Shown here in pieces: positions 1 to 7,836 of a stretch of 21,111 nt of DNA. Made by a program: the position numbers and the translations under genes. Source of the DNA: CAZJHD01 sp964545855. Lineage in GTDB: Bacteria > Planctomycetota > UBA1135 > JACQFD01. Positions within the stretch are counted from its first letter, which is position 1; the number at the start of each line of letters is the position of its first letter. The stretch lies in assembly GCA_964545855.1 (NCBI GenBank), contig CAZJHD010000073.1:1-21111 (forward strand), in the 5' to 3' direction. The notes under the pieces were generated by a model, which saw only the letters and a list, made by a program, of their open reading frames with translations, was not told the origin of the DNA and made no database searches.

Positions 1-36
1 CGCCGCGCGCGGCGCGCACGAGAGAGGAGAGTGAAA

Positions 37-49
37 GGGGTCTGACCCC
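37..49. repeat. 13-base palindrome, possible dispersed intergenic repeat or truD 3' hairpin
   Basis: The sequence GGGGTCTGACCCC is a perfect inverted repeat around a single central base, preceded by GAAA and followed by ATTCCC. It lies 31 bases beyond the truD stop on the minus strand. Very similar GGGGTCAGACCCC motifs recur in intergenic DNA of many high-GC bacteria, sometimes next to REP-associated transposases; that comparison is from memory. Only one copy is visible here. It could also be a short transcript-end hairpin (GGGGT/ACCCC, 3-base loop), but there is no T-run. Confidence 0.4.
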
Positions 50-80
50 ATTCCCGGCACCAGCGCCCGCCACGATCCCC

Positions 81-1250
81 TCAACCGACGGCGCGCTTCA
101 GCACGAGCGTCGCGTAGGCGCAGCGCGGGAGACGCAGGCGCACCGTCGCGCGCAGGCGCCCCGGGTGCAGCTCGTCGGGACTCGGATCCTCGAGGGAGAT
201 CTCCTCGGGATCGAGCACGCAGGCGCGCTCCGCCTCGCGCATCTCGAAGCCGCGGAGGCCGCGCAGACCGAGGAGCTGCTCGCGCGTGACCCCCTCCTCC
301 GCGAGCACGGCCTCGAGGGCCGCGCTCGCGTCCGCGGCGGAGGGCTTCGTCCGTCCCGACGGCAGACGCAGGTCGAGACCGCGCATCGCCGCCGCCGCCT
401 CGGGAGCGAGGCGACGCCAGGCCGTGAGCGCGCCCGTCTCGAGCGGGATCGCGACGCGATCGCCCTCGGGCACGCGCGCGCGCACGACGCGGTCGAGGGT
501 CCGGTTCCAGAGGTGCGACTGCCACGCGAAGAGCTGCATGAGCCGCTCGCGCCGCGGCACGAGCTTCAGCGCCGCGCGGAAGTCGTCGGGCCGCTCGCGC
601 AGATGCTTCAACACCGACTCCTCGTGCCAACCGCGCGCGTGGCGGAGACACCGGTCCCAGTCGCCCCAGGCCCGCTCGATCTCGGCCCGGCGCGCCGCGT
701 GCTCCGGCGAGTCGAGCGACGACGGCGCCGCCACGAGGAGACGCAGCGCCTCGCCGGCGTCGCCGCGCGCGAGCTCCCGCGCCGGGAACCCCTTCCCGGC
801 CCGCGCCGCACCGAAGCGCTGGTCGTCGAAGTAGGACGGCAGCCCGTGCTCGGCGATCTCCGCGAGCCCCGCGTCGAGGCGCGCCGCCTCCGCCTCGTCG
901 AGGTCGCGCACGACGATCGCGAACTCGTTCCCCATGAGCCGCTCGCTCGACACGTGCTCCGGGGAGCGCCCGACGAGCGCCACGCGCAGACCCGGCTCGT
1001 CGATCGCGACGGCGCCACCTCCCTCGACCGACAGGAGCTGCGTCGCGCAGGCGCGCCGGTCCTTGATGCCCGCGAAGCGCACGGCGTCCGTCGGGACGCC
1101 GGCCGCGCGCGCGATCCGGATCGCCGCATCGAAGCTCGAGAGGTCGCGCTTCTCGGCGCAGTAGACGGCGAAGGGGCCCTCGTCGCCGACGAGGGCGAGG
1201 TCGTAGACCTCGCGGACGACGAAGTCCGCGACCTCCGCCTTCAGCTTCAC
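81..1250 (-). CDS. truD: tRNA pseudouridine(13) synthase TruD
   Basis: TruD converts uridine 13 of certain tRNAs (tRNA-Glu in E. coli) to pseudouridine in the cytoplasm. The 389-residue protein carries the family signature FAGIKDRRA at residues 59-67, with catalytic Asp64. It also has the later RLMQLFAWQSHLWNR segment, matching the SAYQSYLFNR region of known TruD proteins, and a C-terminal CAYATLVLKRAV that matches the usual SYAT-hydrophobic ending. The GTG start at 1250 is chosen because conserved TruD sequence begins there and its GTGA overlaps the stop of the upstream acyl-CoA synthetase gene by 4 bases, suggesting translational coupling. The frame stays open upstream to about 2540, but that stretch is a shadow of the neighbouring gene. 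It is the last gene of the minus-strand operon. Its enzymatic link to the other operon members is not obvious. Confidence 0.93.
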   Translation of the reverse strand: MKLKAEVADFVVREVYDLALVGDEGPFAVYCAEKRDLSSFDAAIRIARAAGVPTDAVRFAGIKDRRACATQLLSVEGGGAVAIDEPGLRVALVGRSPEHVSSERLMGNEFAIVVRDLDEAEAARLDAGLAEIAEHGLPSYFDDQRFGAARAGKGFPARELARGDAGEALRLLVAAPSSLDSPEHAARRAEIERAWGDWDRCLRHARGWHEESVLKHLRERPDDFRAALKLVPRRERLMQLFAWQSHLWNRTLDRVVRARVPEGDRVAIPLETGALTAWRRLAPEAAAAMRGLDLRLPSGRTKPSAADASAALEAVLAEEGVTREQLLGLRGLRGFEMREAERACVLDPEEISLEDPSPDELHPGRLRATVRLRLPRCAYATLVLKRAVG

Positions 1251-3439
1251 GGCCGTCGCGCCGCCCTCGCGATGCGGATCCGCACGTCGAGGGCCCGGCA
1301 CCCGTCGCGCGCCGGCGCCGCGAGGAACGGATTCAAGTCGAGCTCGAGGATCTCCGGATGATCCGTCACGAGCGCGGAGAGGCGCTGCGCCGCTTCCTCG
1401 AGGGCCGCGCGGTCGACGGGCTCCGAGCCCCTCGATCCCTCGAGCACGCGCGCGCCGCGGATGCCACCGATCAGCTCGCCCGCGTCGACGTCCGTCAGCG
1501 GCGCCACGCGCACCTGCACGTCGGCGAGCGCCTCCGCGAAGATCCCGCCGAGACCGAAGAGGACGAGGGGGCCGAACTGGGGATCGCGGAACGACCCGAG
1601 GATCGTCTCGCGACCGCCGCGCTGGAGAGGCTGCACCTGCACCCGCAGCCCGGGCGCGCGCGCGCGGAGCCTCCAGAGGTCGTCGAAGGCGCGCGCCACG
1701 TCGTCGGCGTTCCGCAGATCGAGCCGCACGCCGCCGACGTCGGTCTTGTGGACGATCGCCTCCGCCGCCGCCTTCATCACGACGGGGTAGCCGAGCGCGT
1801 GCGCCGCGGCGATCGCGCCCTCGGCGCTCGTGACGAAGCGGCTCGCGACGTGCGGGATGCCGTAGGCGGCGAGCACGGCCTCGCAGTCCTCGGCGCCGAG
1901 CGCCTCGCGCCCGGCACGGCGTGCCTTCGCGACGATGCGCGCGACGGCGGCGCCGTCGACGGCGAACTTCCTCACCTTCCCCTTCGGCCGCGCGCGCAGG
2001 CGTGCGCAGCGAACCATCGCCGCGAGCGCCTGCGCCGCCTCCTCGGGGAATCGGTAGACGGGCACGCGGCCCTCGCGCAGATGCACGATCGCCTCCTCGT
2101 CGCGCGACTTGCCGAGGGAGACCGCCAGCACCGGGCGTCCTCCGGCGCGCGGCACGCTGCGCACGATCGCCTGGGCCACGGCGAGGGCGTCGATGTGGAT
2201 CGGCGAGACGAAGAGCACGATCGCCGCGTCGAAGGTGGGGTCGGCGAAGAGGACCCGGAGCGCCGCCTCGTAGCGCGTCGCGTCGGCCGACGCGATCAGG
2301 TCGACGGGGTTCTCGCCCGAGGACTCCGGCGGCAGCACGCGGCGGAGCGCCTTGCGCGTCCTCGGTGCGAGCTCCGCGAAGGAGAGCCCGGCGCCCGCGC
2401 AGGCATCCGTCGCGAGGATGTTCGGCCCGCCGGCGTTGCCGACGATGAGCACGCGGTCGCCCTTCGGGAGCGGCTGGTTCGCGAGCGCCGACGCGATCGT
2501 GAAGAGCTCCTTCATCGTGGAGACGCGCAGCACGCCGCACTGCTCGAGGGCGGCGCCCACGGCGACGTCGCGTCCCGCGAGCGCACCCGTGTGCGACGTG
2601 GCGGCCCGCGAGCCGCGCTCGCTGCGGCCGCCCTTCACCGCGACGATCGGCTTGCGGCGCGCCACCTCACGCGCGATGCGCACGAAGTTGCCCGGGTTGC
2701 CGAAGGACTCGAGGTACATCAGCACGAGGTCCGTGTCGGGGTCGCGTCCCCAGTACTCGAGCAGGTCGTTGGGCGAGACGTCGGCGCGGTTGCCGATGCT
2801 CGCGAAGCAGGAGATGCCGAGCCCCATGGCGCGCGCGTCCGAGAGGATCGCTTCGCCGAGCGCGCCCGATTGCGACACGAAGGCGGCGCGCCCCCGCGTG
2901 GGCCGCGCCGCCGCGAAGGTCGCGTTGAGCGACACGCCGGGCGCGGTGTTCAAGACCCCCATGCAGTTCGGGCCGACGACGCGCATCCCGTAGCGCCGCG
3001 CCGCCGCGAGGACGGCCTCCTCGCGCGCGGCGCCGTCGCCGCCCATCTCGCGGAACCCGGCGCTGATGATGACGAGGCCCCGCACGCCCTTGCGGCCGCA
3101 CGCGTGCACCACCTCCAGCACGCGCGCCGCCGGCACGACGACGACGGCGAGGTCGACGGGGCCCGGCACGTCGCCGATGGAGCGGTGGCACGCGATGGAC
3201 GCGACGGAGCCGGCCTTCGGATTCACGGGGTAGACGGGCCCGGTGAACCCGAAGCTCAGGAGGTTCCCCAGCAGCTCGCGGCCGATGGAGCGGTCGGTCC
3301 GGCTCGCGCCGATCACGGCGACGGAGCGCGGCCGGAAGATCGCGTCGAGACCCTCGGTCCCGTCGCGGGCCGCCGCGGCGGAGGGCACCCTCGGGCGGCT
3401 CCGGCGTGCTCGGGCCGCGACGCGCGAGCGCCCCTTCAC
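1247..3439 (-). CDS. ADP-forming acyl-CoA (acetyl-CoA) synthetase, single-chain
   Basis: Predicted to interconvert acyl-CoA + ADP + Pi with acid + ATP + CoA, making ATP from acyl-CoA. The 730-residue protein has the alpha-beta fusion order of this family. A CoA-binding Rossmann domain comes first (FRPRSVAVIGAS near residue 36, NPKAGSV near 73). Two succinyl-CoA-ligase-like flavodoxin domains follow, with the phospho-histidine site TSHTGALAG (His283). The C-terminal ATP-grasp domain (about 515-725) contains HKTDVGGV (His564), the second phospho-histidine site. Both relay histidines are intact, so an active enzyme is likely. No GNAT acetyltransferase domain follows, unlike PatZ/Pat proteins. 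The GTG start at 3439 has a GGAGG ribosome site 4 bases upstream and overlaps the thioesterase stop as GTGA. Acyl substrate cannot be told from sequence; acetate is the default guess. Confidence 0.9.
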   Translation of the reverse strand: MKGRSRVAARARRSRPRVPSAAAARDGTEGLDAIFRPRSVAVIGASRTDRSIGRELLGNLLSFGFTGPVYPVNPKAGSVASIACHRSIGDVPGPVDLAVVVVPAARVLEVVHACGRKGVRGLVIISAGFREMGGDGAAREEAVLAAARRYGMRVVGPNCMGVLNTAPGVSLNATFAAARPTRGRAAFVSQSGALGEAILSDARAMGLGISCFASIGNRADVSPNDLLEYWGRDPDTDLVLMYLESFGNPGNFVRIAREVARRKPIVAVKGGRSERGSRAATSHTGALAGRDVAVGAALEQCGVLRVSTMKELFTIASALANQPLPKGDRVLIVGNAGGPNILATDACAGAGLSFAELAPRTRKALRRVLPPESSGENPVDLIASADATRYEAALRVLFADPTFDAAIVLFVSPIHIDALAVAQAIVRSVPRAGGRPVLAVSLGKSRDEEAIVHLREGRVPVYRFPEEAAQALAAMVRCARLRARPKGKVRKFAVDGAAVARIVAKARRAGREALGAEDCEAVLAAYGIPHVASRFVTSAEGAIAAAHALGYPVVMKAAAEAIVHKTDVGGVRLDLRNADDVARAFDDLWRLRARAPGLRVQVQPLQRGGRETILGSFRDPQFGPLVLFGLGGIFAEALADVQVRVAPLTDVDAGELIGGIRGARVLEGSRGSEPVDRAALEEAAQRLSALVTDHPEILELDLNPFLAAPARDGCRALDVRIRIARAARRP

Positions 3440-3873
3440 GGCCCCTCCGCGGCCGGCGCCGGCTCGCGATGCGCCTCGAAGACGCGCCGGTAGCGCTCCG
3501 GGATCGCGACGGCCTGGAAGGACGCGCGGTCGACGGCGACCGTCGTGTTGCGCACCGTCGCGCAGCGCACGCCGTCGCCCGCGCGCGTGAACCGGTAGAC
3601 GAATTCCACCGACCGCGTCGAGACCTTGCCGATGTCCACGTCGACGTCGACGGCATCGCCGAAGCGCATCGGCGCGCGGAACTCCGACGCGAGCGCCACC
3701 GTGGGGAATCCGATGCCCCGACGCAGGAACGTCTCGGCGTAGGGCTCGCCCACGGCCTCGGCGAAGAAGCGCTCGAAGGCGCGGTGGCAGAGATCGAGGA
3801 TGCGCGGGTAGTAGGCGATCCCCGCCGGATCGGCGTCGCCGAAGGCGATCTCGAAGCGAACGCGCAGCGTCAC
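3436..3873 (-). CDS. acyl-CoA thioesterase, 4HBT/hotdog (YbgC/FadM-like)
   Basis: A 145-residue single hotdog-fold thioesterase that should hydrolyse acyl-CoA thioesters in the cytoplasm. Residues 11-22 read FGDADPAGIAYY, the classic 4HBT signature in which the second Asp (Asp15) is catalytic. The following RILDLCHRAFERFF matches the long central helix. The segment EFRAPMRFGDAVDVDVDIGKV is the usual strand pair after the helix. Length is typical for YbgC/FadM proteins. The GTG start at 3873 overlaps the lipB stop (GTGA), and the gene's own stop overlaps the next start in the same way. Position between lipB and an ADP-forming acyl-CoA synthetase suggests a role in acyl-CoA or free CoA balance; true substrate is unknown. 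A GGGAGGG motif lies about 12 bases upstream of the start, somewhat far. Confidence 0.87.
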   Translation of the reverse strand: MTLRVRFEIAFGDADPAGIAYYPRILDLCHRAFERFFAEAVGEPYAETFLRRGIGFPTVALASEFRAPMRFGDAVDVDVDIGKVSTRSVEFVYRFTRAGDGVRCATVRNTTVAVDRASFQAVAIPERYRRVFEAHREPAPAAEGP

Positions 3874-4547
3874 GGTGCGAGCGTCCCTCCCGCGATCGCC
3901 CCGCCGAGGACGGCGCGCCGGTGCAGCCGGCTCGCGACGGCGCGCGCCACGCCCTCCGAGAGCGCCTCCCCGTCGACGGTCGACGCGGCGCACCGCTCGA
4001 CCGTGGTCATCACGTCCGGTGCGTATCCACAGGGCCGGAAGCCCTCGAATCCGCGGAGGTCGGTCGACACGTTGAGCGCGAAGCCGTGGAACGTGACCCA
4101 GCGCCGCACGGCGACGCCGAGCGAAGCGATCTTGCGGAGCGGCCCGCCGGGCTCCCGCACCCAGAGACCCGTCGCGCCGGGAACGCGCTCCCCGGCGATC
4201 CCGAGCGGAGCGAGGGCGTCGGCGAGGGCGCCCTCCAGGGCGCGGAGGAACCCATGGAGGTCGCGCTCCTCCTCGGCGAGCGCGACGACCGGGTAGCCGA
4301 CGAGCTGACCGGGGCCGTGGAACGTGGCCTCGCCGCCGCGCTCGACGGACACGACGTCGACACCGGCGAGAGCCGGCGGCGTCCCCTCGAAGCCTCGGCC
4401 GAGCGTCACGACGGGGTCGTGCTCGAGCAGCAGCAGGCGGTCGGGCGCGCGGTCCGCCGCGCGCTCCTCCACCAGCCGGTGCTGCAGAGCGAGCGCCTCC
4501 GCGTAGGGCAGGCGCCCGAGCCGCACGATCTCGAGCTCGCGCTCCAT
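3870..4547 (-). CDS. lipB: octanoyl-[ACP]:protein N-octanoyltransferase LipB
   Basis: LipB moves the octanoyl chain from acyl carrier protein to the lipoyl-domain lysine of 2-oxoacid dehydrogenases and glycine cleavage H protein, the first step of lipoate synthesis. The 225-residue protein has all three family signatures: RGGEATFHGPGQLVGYP (residues 70-86), RKIASLGVAVRRWVTFHGFA with Lys139, and FRPCGY with catalytic Cys173. The ATG at 4547 gives the standard family length and lies 8 bases from the stop of the upstream coiled-coil gene. GGGGAG abuts the start and is too close to be an ideal ribosome site, so reinitiation after the upstream gene is likely. Its neighbourhood with lpdA fits lipoate metabolism. 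No lipA is visible in the window. Confidence 0.95.
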   Translation of the reverse strand: MERELEIVRLGRLPYAEALALQHRLVEERAADRAPDRLLLLEHDPVVTLGRGFEGTPPALAGVDVVSVERGGEATFHGPGQLVGYPVVALAEEERDLHGFLRALEGALADALAPLGIAGERVPGATGLWVREPGGPLRKIASLGVAVRRWVTFHGFALNVSTDLRGFEGFRPCGYAPDVMTTVERCAASTVDGEALSEGVARAVASRLHRRAVLGGAIAGGTLAP

Positions 4548-4555
4548 CTCCCCGG

Positions 4556-6085
4556 TCAGCCGGAGGCGCCTTCCTCCTCCAGGTGCCGGTCGATCGTCGC
4601 GAGGATCGCGTCGATCTCCTCGACGGCCTCCACCTCGACGTAGCCCGCGCGACCGCGCGCGACCGCCTCGCGGATGGAGGCGCTCTCCAGCGATGGAGCG
4701 CCGACGCACGTGCGCAGCACGAGCTGCACGTCGCCGCGGTGCACCTGACGGCCGAGCTCCTCGAGGAGCGCCGGGATCTCGACGCCGGAGACGTCGACCC
4801 ACACGAGCCGCTCGAGACCGAGCGCCTCCTCGATGCGCCTGCGTGCGTCCTCGACCAGGGACCCCGCGAGGAGCACGGCGCGCTGGCCTCCCACGCGCGA
4901 ACGCAGCCGTTCCCGGAGGCGCGCCGTCTCGGCGGAGACCTCCTCCGCCGCGTGGACGCCGTTCCCCGAGGCGCGGTCGAATCCCTTGCGCAGGCGGCGG
5001 AAGGCGATGCCCGTGAAGAGAGACCGGTGCACACGGAGCGTCTCCACGAGCTCCGCGTCGAGGGGGCCGTCGACGGCGAGGTACGACATGAGGACGGCGC
5101 GGAGTTTCTCGGGCTCCGTGCCGCGTCGCCCCTCGTCCGTCTCGAGGTAGGAGCGGAGCTCGCGGCCCCGTCGCTCCGCCTCCACCGCCAAGTGCGATGC
5201 ACGCTCGCGCGCGAGCCGCGCCTCCTCGTGGCGCATCGCGTCGCGTTGCTCGAGCTCGCGGTAGTGCTCCTCGCAGCGCTCCACGTAGGCGTCCCAGTCG
5301 GGGACGTCGAAGGTGCGCTCGCAGCCGTCGATCCAGCCGAGCCGGTAGCGGCGCTTCAGGTCGACGATCTTGCGGATGAGGTCGCCGAGCCGGCGATCGA
5401 CCGCATAGGAATCGTGCACGCGCGTGCGGAGCCTCCGCGCCTTCGCCGCCGCGATCGTGAGCACCGCGTGGCGCTCCTCGTCGCGCGCGAAGTGGAGCTT
5501 CGCGAACTCCCGCTCGCACTCCTCCTCGAGCTGCCGGATCCGCTCCAGGTCCTCGGGATCGGGGGGCACGATCGGCGCCGAGCCCGTCGCGTAGGAGCTC
5601 CGTCCGCCGTGCGAGGTGTGGGAGCCGTGTCCGCCGTTGCGCGGAAGCTGGATGCGGCCGAGCGTGACCGCGCCGCCGTTCGGGGCAGCCGCCGGCGGAG
5701 CGGCCGCCGGCGGAGAGGCACCGTTCTCCAGGCTGCGCGGCGCGACGGAGGCCGGGTCGTCGCTCTCGGTGAGTGGCGCCGCCTCAGCGGCCGGAGCGAC
5801 TCCGCTCGGCGCGGACGCCGCGGGAGCGGGCGCCTGCGGAGAGAGCGACGCCCGCAGCTTGTCCTCGATCTTCGCGACGCGCTCGCGCATCGGAGCGATG
5901 TGGTCGCTCACGACGCCCACCACGTCGCTCACTCCGAAGGCGGAGCAGCCGCGCCGCATCCACTCCAGCGCCTCCACCTTGCGACGTACTTCCTCGACCC
6001 CCGGACCGAGACGCTCCACGAGCGATTCCACTTCCTTCAAGAGCCGATCCACGTCTTGCACCAGGACATTCGCATCGGGAATCAT
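4556..6085 (-). CDS. unrecognised coiled-coil protein with C-terminal alpha/beta (DUF2325-like?) domain
   Basis: I do not recognise this 509-residue protein. Residues 1-80 are helical and charged (LLKEVESLVERL, MRERVAKIEDKL). Residues 82-176 form an Ala/Pro/Gly-rich, low-complexity linker. Residues 177-310 are a long charged helical stretch (DLERIRQLEEECEREFAKL onward), probably coiled coil, with a conserved-looking YRLGWIDGCERTFDVPDW insert near 247-264. Residues 402-487 alternate strand and helix (RAVLLAG, LVWVDVSG, VQLVLRTCVG, GYVEVEAV), which resembles a small Rossmann or DUF2325-type domain. That resemblance is only my pattern match. There is no signal peptide or membrane segment, so it is probably cytoplasmic. 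The ATG at 6085 has a strong AGGAGG ribosome site 5 bases upstream. It sits between lpdA and lipB, 8 bases ahead of lipB. Confidence 0.8.
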   Translation of the reverse strand: MIPDANVLVQDVDRLLKEVESLVERLGPGVEEVRRKVEALEWMRRGCSAFGVSDVVGVVSDHIAPMRERVAKIEDKLRASLSPQAPAPAASAPSGVAPAAEAAPLTESDDPASVAPRSLENGASPPAAAPPAAAPNGGAVTLGRIQLPRNGGHGSHTSHGGRSSYATGSAPIVPPDPEDLERIRQLEEECEREFAKLHFARDEERHAVLTIAAAKARRLRTRVHDSYAVDRRLGDLIRKIVDLKRRYRLGWIDGCERTFDVPDWDAYVERCEEHYRELEQRDAMRHEEARLARERASHLAVEAERRGRELRSYLETDEGRRGTEPEKLRAVLMSYLAVDGPLDAELVETLRVHRSLFTGIAFRRLRKGFDRASGNGVHAAEEVSAETARLRERLRSRVGGQRAVLLAGSLVEDARRRIEEALGLERLVWVDVSGVEIPALLEELGRQVHRGDVQLVLRTCVGAPSLESASIREAVARGRAGYVEVEAVEEIDAILATIDRHLEEEGASG

Positions 6086-6312
6086 CGGGTCCTCCTGGCG
6101 ATCGCGCGCCGATCCGGGGCCAGAGGCCCGGCGGCGAGGGAACGCTGCGACGAGAGCTCGCGGGGGAAACGGAGAAAGACGTCAACACGTTGAGCTTGAG
6201 CATGCTGCAACGACCGCGAGGACGCATCCTCGAAACAAGCGCTCCGAGCGATCCGGACGCCTCGTCGCCGATCCCGCGGCTCTCCGAGGAGCCCGCCGGA
6301 CGCCGTCCGTGC
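6086..6312 (-). promoter_or_regulatory. 227-base gap between lpdA and the coiled-coil gene; likely operon promoter
   Basis: This is the longest non-coding gap in the minus-strand block and the most likely place for a promoter driving the coiled-coil-lipB-thioesterase-synthetase-truD unit. It is locally less GC-rich around 6165-6240. On the minus strand a TTGACG lies at about 6181-6186, but I find no convincing -10 box at the right spacing. Two hairpins are visible: GGCTC/GAGCC with a 6-base loop at 6278-6293, about 20 bases after the lpdA stop, and CGAGGA/TCCTCG with a 4-base loop at 6217-6232. Neither has a T-run. Confidence 0.35.
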
Positions 6313-7743
6313 CTACCGCTGGAAGATGTGGATCGCGCGGCCGTGGACCGCCTCGGCCGCCTCCATGATCGTCTCGGGGAGGGTCGGGTGCGCGTGGATC
6401 GTCGACGCGAGGTCCTCGCTCGTGGCGCCCATCTCGAGCGCGAGCACGCTCTCGCCGGCGAGCTCCGAAGCCTCGGGACCGACGATGTGGATGCCGAGCA
6501 CGACGTCCGTCTTCCGGTCGGCCACGATCTTCGTGAACCCCTCGGTCTCGCCGAGCGCCATGGCGCGGCCCGAGGCGGCGAAGGGGAACTTGCCGACCAC
6601 GGGGTCGAATCCCTTCGCGCGCGCCTGCTCCTCCGTGAAGCCCACGGAGGAGATCTCGGGCTCCGTGAAGATCACGGCCGGGACGGCGCGCGGGTCGAAG
6701 ACCGACTTCTTGCCGGCGATCGCCTCCGCCGCGACCACTCCCTCGTGGCTCGCCTTGTGCGCGAGCATCGGCTGGCCCGCCACGTCGCCGATGGCCCAGA
6801 GCCACGGCATTCCGGCGCCGGTCTTCGGGTCGAGGACGCGGCGCTGCGGGTCGACGTCGAAGAAGCCGCGGTCGTTCGCCCCGATCCCGAGATCCTCCAG
6901 GCCGAGGCCGCGCGAGTTGGGCCGGCGGCCGACGGTCACGAGGATCGCGTCGCAGGCGAGCATGCGCTCCTTGCCGCCCTTGCCGAGGACGACGCAGGCG
7001 AGGCCGTCCTTCGTCTTCGTGTAGCCCTTCGCCTTCGTCTCGAGCAACACCTCCACCGCGTCCTTCGCGAGCTTGCGGGCGACGACGCCGACGAGATCGG
7101 GGTCGTTCCCCGGCAGCAGCCCCGCCGTCGCCTCGACGACGGTGACCTTCGTTCCGAGGCGCGCGTAGACGCCGCCGAGCTCGAGCCCGATGTATCCCCC
7201 GCCGATCACGACGAGTCGCTCCGGCACGCTCTTCATCGCGAGGGCGCCTGTCGACGACAGCACGAGCTCCTCGTCGAAGGCGAAGCCCGGGATCTCGATG
7301 GGCGAGGATCCCGTGGCGAGGATCACGTTCGCCGCCTGGATGCGGCGCGTCGCACCGGCCGCGTCGCGCACCTCCACCTGCCCCTGCCCGACGACCCGAC
7401 CAGTTCCACGGACGAGCTCGATCTTGTGGCTCTTGAAGAGCCCCGTCACTCCCCCGGTGAGCTTCTTCACGATGCCGTCCTTCCATCCGACGAGCTTCGC
7501 CATGTCGACGGAGCGCGGCCCCGTGTGGAGACCGATCGACTCCATCCAGTCGAGCTTCTCGTAGAGGCGCGAGGCGTAGATCAGCGCCTTGCTCGGGATG
7601 CAGCCGACCGTGAGGCAGACGCCGCCCGGGTCCTTGCTCTCCACGACGGCGACGCGCTTCCCCTCCTGGGCCGCGCGGATCGCCGCGACGTAGCCACCGG
7701 GACCGGCGCCGAGGACGAGGACATCGAAGGAGACGTCAGCCAT
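6313..7743 (-). CDS. lpdA: dihydrolipoyl dehydrogenase (E3)
   Basis: E3 reoxidises dihydrolipoyl groups of pyruvate and 2-oxoglutarate dehydrogenase complexes or the glycine cleavage system, passing electrons through FAD to NAD+. The 476-residue protein has the N-terminal FAD-binding motif VLGAGPGGY (residues 10-18). The redox-active disulfide lies in GGVCLTVGCIPSK (Cys43, Cys48). The NAD-binding motif is VVIGGGYIGLE. A second FAD contact is LWAIGDVAGQPMLAHKA. The C-terminal dimer-interface catalytic motif is HAHPTLPETIMEAAE, with the His-Glu pair. Thr replaces the commoner Asn within the cysteine motif; both cysteines are intact. Start ATG at 7743 is the only one that precedes the FAD motif closely; no clear Shine-Dalgarno is seen. 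The stop is TAG, one of only two in the window. It is linked functionally to lipB downstream. No E1 or E2 subunit is present. Confidence 0.95.
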   Translation of the reverse strand: MADVSFDVLVLGAGPGGYVAAIRAAQEGKRVAVVESKDPGGVCLTVGCIPSKALIYASRLYEKLDWMESIGLHTGPRSVDMAKLVGWKDGIVKKLTGGVTGLFKSHKIELVRGTGRVVGQGQVEVRDAAGATRRIQAANVILATGSSPIEIPGFAFDEELVLSSTGALAMKSVPERLVVIGGGYIGLELGGVYARLGTKVTVVEATAGLLPGNDPDLVGVVARKLAKDAVEVLLETKAKGYTKTKDGLACVVLGKGGKERMLACDAILVTVGRRPNSRGLGLEDLGIGANDRGFFDVDPQRRVLDPKTGAGMPWLWAIGDVAGQPMLAHKASHEGVVAAEAIAGKKSVFDPRAVPAVIFTEPEISSVGFTEEQARAKGFDPVVGKFPFAASGRAMALGETEGFTKIVADRKTDVVLGIHIVGPEASELAGESVLALEMGATSEDLASTIHAHPTLPETIMEAAEAVHGRAIHIFQR

Positions 7744-7813
7744 TCGAGAGATGGGTGGAGGTGGAGCGAAGGGCGCTTCGGCCGTGGTGCGCAGCCGAAC
7801 GAGCGCGGGGAGC

Positions 7814-7830
7814 CGGCGCGGGAGGCGCCG
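7814..7830 (-). terminator. hairpin after the sulfatase-like gene
   Basis: A 6-base perfect stem (CGGCGC/GCGCCG on the plus strand) with a 5-base loop lies 6 bases beyond the stop of the sulfatase-like gene. There is no T-run, so intrinsic termination is uncertain. It may instead end or protect the transcript before lpdA. Confidence 0.35.
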
Positions 7831-7836
7831 CTCGCG

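Noticed and set aside
1251..2540. N-terminal extension of truD giving an 819-residue protein
   Set aside because: The extension is out of frame with, and inside, the acyl-CoA synthetase gene and is Arg/Gly/Ala-rich. TruD homology begins at the GTG at 1250.
1358..3493. 711-residue plus-strand open frame antisense to the acyl-CoA synthetase gene
   Set aside because: The translation is rich in Arg, His and Ala with no domain, while the opposite strand encodes a complete recognised enzyme.
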